Source: Acidimicrobiia bacterium (GTDB lineage Bacteria; Actinomycetota; Acidimicrobiia; Acidimicrobiales; Ilumatobacteraceae). From it: DNA of 5,672 bases. Location: the NCBI GenBank assembly GCA_009927565.1, contig RFMT01000065.1, positions 1 through 5,672 of the forward strand. Reading direction: 5' to 3'. The stretch's first letter is position 1. Each line of letters begins with the position of its first letter. The position numbers and the translations under genes are program-made. The notes beneath the pieces are model-generated. The model did no database searches and was not told the origin of the DNA. It saw only the letters and a list, made by a program, of their open reading frames with translations. Positions 1 to 5,672 of the stretch are shown piece by piece.

Positions 1-66
1 TAGCTCAGTAGGCAGAGCATGCGCCTGAAAAGCGCAGGGTCACCGGATCGACGCCGGTCCCGACCA
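1..66 (+). tRNA. tRNA-Phe (anticodon GAA), 5' acceptor strand cut off by window edge
   Basis: The sequence folds as a tRNA from position 8 onward. T8 and A9 are at 1-2, the D stem GCTC/GAGC at 3-6 and 15-18 encloses a loop with the invariant GG (11-12), and the anticodon stem TGCGC/GCGCA at 20-24 and 32-36 has five perfect pairs. The seven-base loop CTGAAAA puts GAA at 27-29, which reads Phe codons. The T stem ACCGG/CCGGT is at 42-46 and 54-58, and the 3' acceptor strand is at 59-65 with discriminator A66. The missing 5' strand should be GGTCGGG, seven bases before the window. The next bases are CAA, so CCA is not encoded and must be added by tRNA nucleotidyltransferase. The T loop (47-53, ATCGACG) has A at position 54 where T is nearly universal, and G at position 60 where a pyrimidine is usual. 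Confidence 0.95.
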
Positions 67-75
67 CAACTTAAT

Positions 76-81
76 TATTCT
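76..81 (+). promoter_or_regulatory. candidate -10 element for a leaderless acyltransferase mRNA
   Basis: TATTCT matches the actinobacterial -10 consensus TAnnnT. It ends seven bases before the A of the ATG at 89, the spacing expected if transcription starts on the start codon itself. No Shine-Dalgarno-like purine run lies between the tRNA and this ATG, which fits leaderless translation. The region where a -35 box would sit (about 53-58, GCCGGT) is inside the tRNA and does not resemble TTGACA, so the call rests on the -10 and its spacing only. The alternative is read-through from the tRNA-Phe promoter. Confidence 0.3.
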
Positions 82-88
82 TAACTTG

Positions 89-2149
89 ATGTTCACCCAA
101 AGCGGCGAAAACGCTGACCCAACAAGTCAGTTTTTTCGACGACGACGCGACATTCAAGGCACGAGAGCAATAGCGGTCTTGCTGGTGCTCGCCTATCACG
201 CTCGAGTACCAGGGTTTTCAGGCGGATACATCGGGGTCGATGTTTTCTTTGTCGTCTCTGGGTTCTTGATTACCTCTTTGTTGGTGCGTGAATTCGACAC
301 AACAAACAAGATTTCACTGAGAGATTTTTACGCTCGCCGAGTTCGTCGATTGTTGCCGGCTTCACTCGTTGTAGTAATCGGCACGCTCATCATTTCGCGA
401 ATTTGGCTTGAGCCTCTCAGGCTCAACGATCTGACCCAAGACGCGCGGGCTGCCGCGCTATTTGCGACGAACATCGTTTTTGCGGTTCGTGAGTCTGACT
501 ATTTGCAGTCTGCGTTGCCACCGTCGCCATTGCAGCATTATTGGTCACTCGGGGTTGAAGAACAGTTTTACATTTTCTTCCCAATCATCGTGATGGTGCT
601 GCTCAAACTGGGAAAGACCTCAAAATCGCTGTTGATCGCAGGTCTAGCCACGATTACGGCAATCTCTTTCGCCGTTTGTGTTGCGATCACGCCGTCAATG
701 TCTGCCGTTGCTTTTTACCTTTTGCCGTTTAGGGCGTGGGAGCTCGGGGCTGGCGCACTTCTGGCATTGCTTGGCGACAAAGTCAGCCGATTTAAATCAA
801 TTAAACGAGAACTCTTTGGTTGGGTTGGCCTTGTCATCATCGTCTTGGTCGGACTCATCTTTGACAGCAAGACTTTGTTTCCGGGGTACGCGGCTGGATT
901 GCCTGTTGTCGCGACGATATTTTTAATTGCTTCAGGAGATAATTCGAAATTTGGTCCGAGCAGACTGCTTGAGTTGCGGATCTTTCAGTGGTTAGGCAGC
1001 AGATCGTATTCGCTTTACTTGTGGCACTGGCCAATTTTGATTGTTGCTCGATCGGCAAACAAAGCCGAACTAAGCGGGGCTGATGTCGCACTTTGCATCT
1101 TGGCAACACTGTTGCTCGCTGAACTTAGTTTCAGGTTCGTTGAGCAACCAATTCATAAAGTGCCAAGAATTCTGAACAAATCAAGTCGCAGTCTTGCATT
1201 CGGTGCGCTATTAATCGTGACTGGACTTGGCGCATCATTTATTGCTGCCCCAGCGACCGAAGGCTCGGTAAAAGCACCGCAAATCACAACTGAATCATCG
1301 GCGCTTGCATCGACAACGACGATTTTTCAATATTCAGATAGTCAGTTAAAAGAGTTAATCGATGCTGCACCAAAAATAACAGAGCTACCAGCCGATCTTG
1401 ACCCGCCACTTGCAGTTCTAGACGACGATAAACCAGAAATCTACAAATTGGGTTGCCATGACCATGAATATGACATTCCTCCCGTTTGCGAATTTGGTGA
1501 TCTTAAATCAAAAACCTCAATTGCATTGATTGGCGACTCTCATGCTGCGCAGTGGTTCGAGCCGCTCCGCCGAATTGCCGAGCAACGCAGTTGGCGACTG
1601 CAGACTTTTACTCGATCTGGTTGCACGATGCTCGGTGTTGAAAACGGTGTACTCGAGAAGTGTCGCGGGTGGCTGAAGAATGTTGTGGCCGAGATTCAAA
1701 ATCGCGAATTCTCGCTCGTAGTGATCTCTGGATTTACAAATCGCGAAGATTTAGTTGATGAATCTCCGGATGGTTTCATTAAAAACATCACTGAGTTGCA
1801 CACGGCTCTAACTAGCAATTCGCAAAAAGTGGTTTATCTTGCTGACTCGCCTGGACCACTTATGCATGTACCGATATGCCTTTCGGCAAATATTCAAACA
1901 ATCCAGAACTGCAACTTTGAGCGCGACGAAGCAATCAATCAACAAACCGCCGAAGTTCTGAGAGGCGTCTGGAGTAGTGAGACCTCAAGATTTGTCGATC
2001 TCACAGATTGGTTCTGCACAAGCCAGATTTGTCCGGTGGTTATCGGAAATATGGTTGTCTATCGCGATGTTTCTCACATTTCGTCCGCATATGCACTCGC
2101 ACTAACTAACGTGCTGATGAATCAACTTGAAATCTCACTTGCGAGTTAG
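89..2149 (+). CDS. membrane acyltransferase family 3 (OafA/YrhL type) with C-terminal SGNH domain
   Basis: Predicted 686-residue membrane enzyme that moves an acyl group, usually acetyl, onto extracytoplasmic glycans such as surface polysaccharide. The AT3 domain covers about residues 18-360 with roughly ten membrane segments. R26 and H37 form the R-X10-H motif; GVDVFFVVSGFLIT (49-62), HYWSLGVEEQF (150-160) and LWHWP (311-315) are family hallmarks. An eleventh segment (about 369-388) leads through a linker to an outward-facing SGNH domain with GDSH (482-485, nucleophile S484) and a C-terminal DVSH (660-663, catalytic H663). Eight cysteines lie after the last membrane segment, consistent with disulfides outside the cell. 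Length and architecture are typical of full AT3-SGNH proteins, and it appears intact. ATG at 89 is chosen; a TTG directly before it would add one residue. Neither start has a ribosome binding site. The substrate cannot be read from the sequence, and no glycan gene cluster is visible nearby. Confidence 0.93.
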   Translation: MFTQSGENADPTSQFFRRRRDIQGTRAIAVLLVLAYHARVPGFSGGYIGVDVFFVVSGFLITSLLVREFDTTNKISLRDFYARRVRRLLPASLVVVIGTLIISRIWLEPLRLNDLTQDARAAALFATNIVFAVRESDYLQSALPPSPLQHYWSLGVEEQFYIFFPIIVMVLLKLGKTSKSLLIAGLATITAISFAVCVAITPSMSAVAFYLLPFRAWELGAGALLALLGDKVSRFKSIKRELFGWVGLVIIVLVGLIFDSKTLFPGYAAGLPVVATIFLIASGDNSKFGPSRLLELRIFQWLGSRSYSLYLWHWPILIVARSANKAELSGADVALCILATLLLAELSFRFVEQPIHKVPRILNKSSRSLAFGALLIVTGLGASFIAAPATEGSVKAPQITTESSALASTTTIFQYSDSQLKELIDAAPKITELPADLDPPLAVLDDDKPEIYKLGCHDHEYDIPPVCEFGDLKSKTSIALIGDSHAAQWFEPLRRIAEQRSWRLQTFTRSGCTMLGVENGVLEKCRGWLKNVVAEIQNREFSLVVISGFTNREDLVDESPDGFIKNITELHTALTSNSQKVVYLADSPGPLMHVPICLSANIQTIQNCNFERDEAINQQTAEVLRGVWSSETSRFVDLTDWFCTSQICPVVIGNMVVYRDVSHISSAYALALTNVLMNQLEISLAS

Positions 2150-2163
2150 CACGAACTTGCGCC

Positions 2164-2183
2164 AACCGGATAGTCCCTCGGTT
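2164..2183. terminator. weak hairpin at the convergent junction, possible bidirectional terminator
   Basis: AACC (2164-2167) can pair with GGTT (2180-2183), and GGA (2168-2170) with TCC (2174-2176) around loop TAG, leaving CTC bulged. On the plus strand it is followed by the T-rich TTATTCTT. The stem is short and interrupted and overlaps the last base of the lipoprotein stop codon. A second weak stem, GCGAGT (2141-2146) with ACTTGC (2155-2160), includes one G-T pair and has no T run. Position between two facing genes is the main argument; the fold itself is unconvincing. Confidence 0.2.
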
Positions 2184-2599
2184 TATTCTTCGACGACGAG
2201 CGTGAGAATCCAATCGCCCGTTGTATGACTTTCGAGATCAAAACTGCCAAGTTGATCAGCCGTAAATTCGATCATCGCCTCTTGGCCAGCGACTGCAGTT
2301 GCGGTTAAGTCGTAGCCGTGCAGGTGAAACTCGTCATCGGCATCTGGATTCAAAAGTTTTATTTGCACTTTTGAACCAAGCGTTGCCTGATACGCCACGG
2401 CCGACCCAGATGTCTGACCGATGATCACAGAAATTTCAACTGGTTCATCAGTTGTAGCCGCACCGTCTATTGTTTCGTCCTCGACTGCTGCCATATCTTC
2501 GCCAACTTCAGCTGTCGTATCTGAACTTGAACAGCCGACCGCGCCAATCAAGAGGCACGTGGCGATGATTGATCTTGTGAATATTGAGCGTTTGGTCAT
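2183..2599 (-). CDS. cupredoxin-like lipoprotein of unknown function
   Basis: 138 residues. The start shows a lipoprotein signal: positive n-region with K3, R4 and R9, hydrophobic stretch from I11 to V21, and lipobox AVGC with C23 as the lipidated residue. The protein should therefore be anchored on the outer face of the cytoplasmic membrane. Residues 24-53 are an acidic, Ala/Thr-rich linker. Residues 54-138 look like a small beta-sandwich of the cupredoxin/EfeO N-terminal type: strand VEISV, then FHLHGYD (91-97), IEFTAD (110-115), GSFDLESH (118-125) and a final ILTLVV strand. H92, H94 and H125 are possible metal ligands, but the domain has no Cys, so a classical blue copper site cannot form. 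Its ATG overlaps the pyrE stop as ATGA, with no clear Shine-Dalgarno sequence, so translation probably depends on re-initiation after pyrE. A role in metal binding or redox is inference from fold similarity; no partner gene is present. Confidence 0.82.
   Translation of the reverse strand: MTKRSIFTRSIIATCLLIGAVGCSSSDTTAEVGEDMAAVEDETIDGAATTDEPVEISVIIGQTSGSAVAYQATLGSKVQIKLLNPDADDEFHLHGYDLTATAVAGQEAMIEFTADQLGSFDLESHTTGDWILTLVVEE
2596..2599 (-). other. ATGA stop/start overlap joining pyrE to the lipoprotein gene
   Basis: On the minus strand the lipoprotein ATG (2599-2597) shares bases with the pyrE TGA (2598-2596). This four-base overlap is the classic arrangement for translational coupling, and no purine-rich ribosome binding site is seen just upstream, within the end of pyrE. 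Confidence 0.8.
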
Positions 2600-3165
2600 G
2601 AGCCAAAAGCGTAGCCAAGATCAGGCGCCGTCAACATTGGTTGATAGGTAATTTTTGCTTCTTTAGCCATTGCGGCACAAGTGCCACCACGGTCAACTAT
2701 CACCGTGATAAAGACAGGTGTCGCGCCAAAAGCTCTCACTACTTCAACTGCTTCAAAAAGTGAAGTGCCTCGAGTAACCGTATCTTCGACGATCGCCACG
2801 CGATCGCCAGGTTGCAACGCACCGGCAATACGACCAATGACTCCGTGATCTTTGCTCTCTTTGCGCACGCTAAAGCTACGCAATTCTCTGCCCCGAGTTG
2901 CTGCGACGGCCGCGATTCCGAATGCAACCGGGTCTGCACCCATGGTCAAACCACCAATGGCATCGATATCAGGTGGCAACATGGCCAGAGCCACGGCACT
3001 AACTAGGAGAATTCCATCACTGCGACACGCTGTCTGTTTCGAATCTAAGAACCAGTTGCTCGTGCGTCCAGACTTAAGCGTGAAAGTACCAGTCTTCAGT
3101 GAGTGTTGTAAGACATGTTCGCGCAGTTTGTGTCGCGCGGTTTCAAGTTGTGGCAAATCAGACAT
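2596..3165 (-). CDS. pyrE: orotate phosphoribosyltransferase
   Basis: Joins orotate to PRPP to give OMP and pyrophosphate, the fifth step of de novo UMP synthesis, in the cytoplasm. From the ATG at 3165 the protein has 189 residues, within the normal size for bacterial PyrE. Family features in order: FTLKSGRTSNWFLD (28-41) near the orotate site, GLTMGADPVA (72-81), the catalytic loop VRKESKDHG (100-108) with K102, K105 and H107, and the PRPP-binding motif VAIVEDTVTRGTS (123-135) with the acidic pair E127/D128. The motif has R132 where many homologues have Thr (TTG). A TTG at 3177 in the same frame would add four residues and overlap the purB stop as TTGA; I prefer the ATG because TTG is a rare start and the extra residues are not typical of the family. 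Neither has a strong ribosome binding site. The start lies eight bases after purB, pointing to co-transcription. Confidence 0.93.
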   Translation of the reverse strand: MSDLPQLETARHKLREHVLQHSLKTGTFTLKSGRTSNWFLDSKQTACRSDGILLVSAVALAMLPPDIDAIGGLTMGADPVAFGIAAVAATRGRELRSFSVRKESKDHGVIGRIAGALQPGDRVAIVEDTVTRGTSLFEAVEVVRAFGATPVFITVIVDRGGTCAAMAKEAKITYQPMLTAPDLGYAFGS

Positions 3166-3173
3166 TGTGATTT

Positions 3174-4481
3174 TCAAGCGTCAGCAGAGTTCAGTGCATC
3201 AAAAACTAGTTGCGAGCGTTTTAAAGCGCTGTCGAGACTGAACGCTTCATTCAACTTCTGCGATGAAAGCTCGATTCGTGAATCACAAGCCAACAACTCC
3301 TTGAAATCTGTCGCCGTGTTGATTGCTTTTGCGGCAAGTTCTTGCACAAGGCGGTAAGCCTCATCGCGTGACATGCCAGAAGCGACCAACAGCAACAAAA
3401 CCGATTGCGAAAAGACGACACCGTGCGATGAATTCAAGTTGCGCAACATTTGGGCGTCATCAACTTCAAGGTTGGTGACCAGTTTGGTCGCTCGACGCAG
3501 AACATAATAAGCAAGCAAAGAAGAATCGGGCAGCACGATGCGTTCAGCCGATGAATGTGAAATATCGCGTTCATGCCACAGCGCAACATCTTGCAAGCCG
3601 ACCTGAAGGTTCGCACGTAACACTCGCGACAGGCCAGTAAGGGTTTCAGACGAAATTGGATTTCGCTTGTGCGGCATCGCCGAACTGCCCTTCTGTCCGA
3701 CACGAAATCCTTCACGAACTTCGTTGACTTCGCTGCGCTGCAGATGTCGCAATTCAACGGCAATCATTTCAACAGTCGTACCAATGCTTGCGCACGCCCA
3801 CAAATATTCGGCGTGTCGATCGCGGGCAATAACTTGAGTCGCTGGTACAGGCACCAAACCAAGCGCAGTACCAACATATTTTTCAACCTGAGGGTCGATG
3901 TTCGAATAAGTGCCGACAGCGCCCGAGAGTTTGCACACAGAGATTCGTTTTGTCGCAAGACTCAGTCGCTCACGGTCACGACGCACTTGCAATGCCCAAA
4001 GCGCAACTTTTGCCCCAAATGTTGTTGGCTCTGCATGAATACCGTGTGTTCGCCCAATCATTGCAGTTTCCCGATGATTATTGGCCAGCGCCACAAGTGC
4101 CTCATAAAAGTCAACAAGTGCTTTGTCAATCAACGTCGCGGCATCGCGAAGCATCCAGCACCATGCGGTATCTACAACATCAGAACTCGTTAATCCATGA
4201 TGAATCCATGCGGCAGCGGGCATACCGATTCGCTGCTGAACGACATCGACGAATGCAGCAACATCGTGATCGGTAACACGCTCACGTTCGCTTACTTCGG
4301 CAACAAAACCTGCGTCCACAAATGGTGCGCGATCACGGCAAGTCTTGGCGTGGTCGCGTGGCACAACGCCAAGTTCGCTATGAGCCGCAGTCGCCAGTAG
4401 TTCAATTTCTAAATAGCGACGAAACTTTGACTCGTCCGAGAAAATTTCTGCAATCTCGGGAAGGCTGTAGCGCTCAATCAT
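3174..4481 (-). CDS. purB: adenylosuccinate lyase
   Basis: Member of the fumarase/aspartase superfamily. It removes fumarate from SAICAR to give AICAR and from adenylosuccinate to give AMP, so it acts twice in purine synthesis; the active enzyme is normally a cytoplasmic homotetramer. The 435 residues fit the shorter bacterial PurB class. Visible motifs: the N-terminal MIERYSLPEI typical of that class, HHGLTSSDVVDT (94-105), GRTHGIHAEP (143-152) with catalytic H146, and the signature SSAMPHKRNP (266-275), whose serines form the mobile catalytic loop. The start is placed at ATG 4481 because family members begin with MIERY; another ATG 15 bases upstream (4496) would add MCRAL and overlap purA by 16 bases. 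The chosen start overlaps the purA stop by one base (TGATG), placing the enzyme immediately after the one that makes its substrate. Confidence 0.96.
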   Translation of the reverse strand: MIERYSLPEIAEIFSDESKFRRYLEIELLATAAHSELGVVPRDHAKTCRDRAPFVDAGFVAEVSERERVTDHDVAAFVDVVQQRIGMPAAAWIHHGLTSSDVVDTAWCWMLRDAATLIDKALVDFYEALVALANNHRETAMIGRTHGIHAEPTTFGAKVALWALQVRRDRERLSLATKRISVCKLSGAVGTYSNIDPQVEKYVGTALGLVPVPATQVIARDRHAEYLWACASIGTTVEMIAVELRHLQRSEVNEVREGFRVGQKGSSAMPHKRNPISSETLTGLSRVLRANLQVGLQDVALWHERDISHSSAERIVLPDSSLLAYYVLRRATKLVTNLEVDDAQMLRNLNSSHGVVFSQSVLLLLVASGMSRDEAYRLVQELAAKAINTATDFKELLACDSRIELSSQKLNEAFSLDSALKRSQLVFDALNSADA

Positions 4482-4483
4482 CA
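4479..4483 (-). other. TGATG stop/start overlap joining purA to purB
   Basis: On the minus strand the purA stop TGA (4483-4481) shares its last base with the purB ATG (4481-4479). With no evident ribosome binding site before purB, re-initiation by ribosomes finishing purA is the likely way purB is translated, which would help keep PurA and PurB in proportion. Confidence 0.75.
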
Positions 4484-5672
4484 GCGCACGACACATTCAT
4501 TACGTTCGGGGCCCACACCGATCATCGTCACCGGCACACCGACATGATTCTCTACAAGTTCGATCAATGCTTTTGCCTGTGACGGCAAGTTCGCATAATC
4601 GCGTACGGCGCTGACCGATTTATTCCAGCCTGGTAAGTCAACATATTTTGGTGTGACTAGACCTAACAGTTGCGCGTCATCCGGATAACCCGACAACTCT
4701 TTGCCGTTCAGTTCGTAGCCGACGCAAACTCGCACTGTTTCGAAAGTATCCAAAATGTCGAGTTTCGTCAGAGCTATCTCTGTTAGCGAATTCAAACGCA
4801 CGGCATGACGCAACATCACAAGATCTAACCAACCTGGACGACGTCGACGACCGGTGACGGTGCCAAATTCGCGACCGATTTCGACAATCTTGTCACCAAG
4901 TTCACCCAGCAACTCAGAAGGAAAAGGTCCACTGCCAACTCGTGTTGTATATGCCTTGGCGATGCCAACAACTCGGGAGATATCACGCGGACCTAGACCT
5001 GTGCCGGCACATGCCCCGCCTGCGATCGGGTTCGAAGAGGTTACAAACGGATAAGTGCCGTGATCAATATCAAGAAAAGTTGCTTGAGCACCTTCAAGCA
5101 AAAGATTTTCGTTCCGGTCTAGCGCATCGTGCAAAAAATTAACTGTGTCGCTTACATATAGCTTCAATCGATCGCCGAGGGCAGCGAAGTTGTCAACGAT
5201 TTCATCAATTTTTAGTTTTTCACCGCCGAGAGCCGTAAGAACTTTCTGTTCGGCAGTCGCTCGATCACGCACAAGTTGCTTGAAGCGTTTGGAGTCACGC
5301 ACATCGCCGACACGTATACCTACGCGACGCGATTTATCGGCGTACGCCGGCCCAATGCCCTTGAGCGTTGTGCCAATTTTGTTCTCACCCAAACTTGATT
5401 CACTGATTGCATCATGAGCCTGATGCCACGGAAAAATCAAGTGAGCAAGGCTCGAAACTTTTAGTCTCGAACAGGTGATGCCCCGTGACTCGAGCGTGTC
5501 AATTTCTTTAAATAGAGTCGGCAAATCAACTACTACCCCATTGCCGATTACTGGGGTTACGTGTGAATAAAAAACTCCGCTTGGAACGAGTTGAAGTGCA
5601 TATTTTTCAGTGCCGACGACAACTGTATGCCCGGCGTTATGCCCACCCTGATAGCGCGCAACCACTTGGTGG
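4481..5672 (-). CDS. purA: adenylosuccinate synthetase, N-terminus outside the window
   Basis: Uses GTP to join IMP and aspartate into adenylosuccinate, the first committed step to AMP; cytoplasmic homodimer. The frame is open to the window edge and 396 residues are visible. The family is usually about 430 residues, so roughly 30-35 are missing, including the GDEGKGK phosphate-binding loop. Motifs seen: QGGHNAGHT (5650-5624), GIGPAYADK (5359-5333, part of the second family signature), EGAQATFLDIDHGTYPFVT near 5100-5040, VGSGPFPSE near 4940-4915, GRRRRPGWLD near 4855-4830, TKLDILDT near 4765-4745, and the C-terminal GVGPERNE. All are in the expected order with no frameshift. The GTG at 5665 is an internal Val codon, not the start, because QGGHNAGHT follows a conserved region in complete homologues. 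The gene is the first of the visible operon; its promoter lies outside the window. Confidence 0.96.
   Translation of the reverse strand, partial: HQVVARYQGGHNAGHTVVVGTEKYALQLVPSGVFYSHVTPVIGNGVVVDLPTLFKEIDTLESRGITCSRLKVSSLAHLIFPWHQAHDAISESSLGENKIGTTLKGIGPAYADKSRRVGIRVGDVRDSKRFKQLVRDRATAEQKVLTALGGEKLKIDEIVDNFAALGDRLKLYVSDTVNFLHDALDRNENLLLEGAQATFLDIDHGTYPFVTSSNPIAGGACAGTGLGPRDISRVVGIAKAYTTRVGSGPFPSELLGELGDKIVEIGREFGTVTGRRRRPGWLDLVMLRHAVRLNSLTEIALTKLDILDTFETVRVCVGYELNGKELSGYPDDAQLLGLVTPKYVDLPGWNKSVSAVRDYANLPSQAKALIELVENHVGVPVTMIGVGPERNECVVR

Noticed and set aside
2165..2171. ACCGGAT just after the acyltransferase repeats the start of the tRNA T arm (42-48), resembling an att-site duplicate flanking an inserted gene.
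   Set aside because: Only seven bases match and the similarity stops there. Such a match is likely by chance in a window this size, and no integrase is present.
2421..2651. Plus-strand Ser/Thr/Ala-rich open frame opposite the lipoprotein gene.
   Set aside because: The low-complexity product mirrors the acidic Ala/Thr linker and lipobox region read on the other strand; the minus-strand frame has a proper signal peptide and domain.
2852..3241. 129-codon plus-strand open frame across the pyrE start and purB end.
   Set aside because: It is antisense to two well-supported genes, has no family motif and has a composition unlike a real protein.
3669..4193. 174-codon open frame on the plus strand, opposite purB.
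   Set aside because: It lies wholly antisense to a clear purB, its product is rich in Cys, His, Arg and Asn with no recognisable domain, and it has no ribosome binding site. It is a shadow frame.
4479..4496. Upstream ATG at 4496 as the purB start (adds MCRAL).
   Set aside because: Short-class PurB proteins begin at MIERY, and the ATG at 4481 forms a coupling overlap with the purA stop; the extra residues come from the purA end read in another frame.
5663..5665. GTG at 5665 as a true purA start.
   Set aside because: The frame stays open to the window edge, and the conserved QGGHNAGHT appears three residues later, whereas complete PurA proteins have about 35 residues with the P-loop before it.
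1..5672. CRISPR array, toxin-antitoxin pair, insertion sequence, defence cluster or other unusual system.
   Set aside because: I saw no regular repeats, terminal inverted repeats, transposase or nuclease motifs. Nearly all bases belong to five recognisable genes and one tRNA.

Overview
The window looks like bacterial chromosome, most likely from an actinobacterium. The clues are an AT3-SGNH acyltransferase and a PurA of actinobacterial type, a tRNA gene without an encoded CCA, weak or absent Shine-Dalgarno sequences with one probable leaderless gene, and a base composition near 50% GC by eye. That is low for the phylum but fits aquatic Acidimicrobiia-like or other freshwater lineages. The taxonomic placement is inference; no marker gene here settles it.

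Layout: the left edge cuts into a tRNA-Phe(GAA) gene (1-66, +), missing only the seven 5' acceptor bases. After 22 bases comes a membrane acyltransferase with a C-terminal SGNH domain (89-2149, +), probably a modifier of cell-surface polysaccharide. It converges, across a 33-base junction, on a tightly packed minus-strand operon. Read 5' to 3', the operon is purA (4481-5672, N-terminus outside the window), purB (3174-4481), pyrE (2596-3165) and a small cupredoxin-like lipoprotein (2183-2599). The purA/purB junction is a TGATG and the pyrE/lipoprotein junction an ATGA, so the genes are probably one transcript with translational coupling.

Together, PurA and PurB carry out the two-step conversion of IMP to AMP, PurB also acts earlier in purine synthesis, and PyrE makes OMP in the pyrimidine pathway: a nucleotide-synthesis operon. 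The lipoprotein at its end has no obvious metabolic link and is the least understood gene here. Essentially all of the sequence is accounted for, and no gap exceeds 34 bases. I found no mobile element, CRISPR array, toxin-antitoxin pair or defence system, and no convincing new multi-gene system. The points most worth a second look are the Cys-less cupredoxin lipoprotein coupled to pyrE, the leaderless promoter geometry between tRNA-Phe and the acyltransferase, and the non-consensus T-loop of the tRNA.
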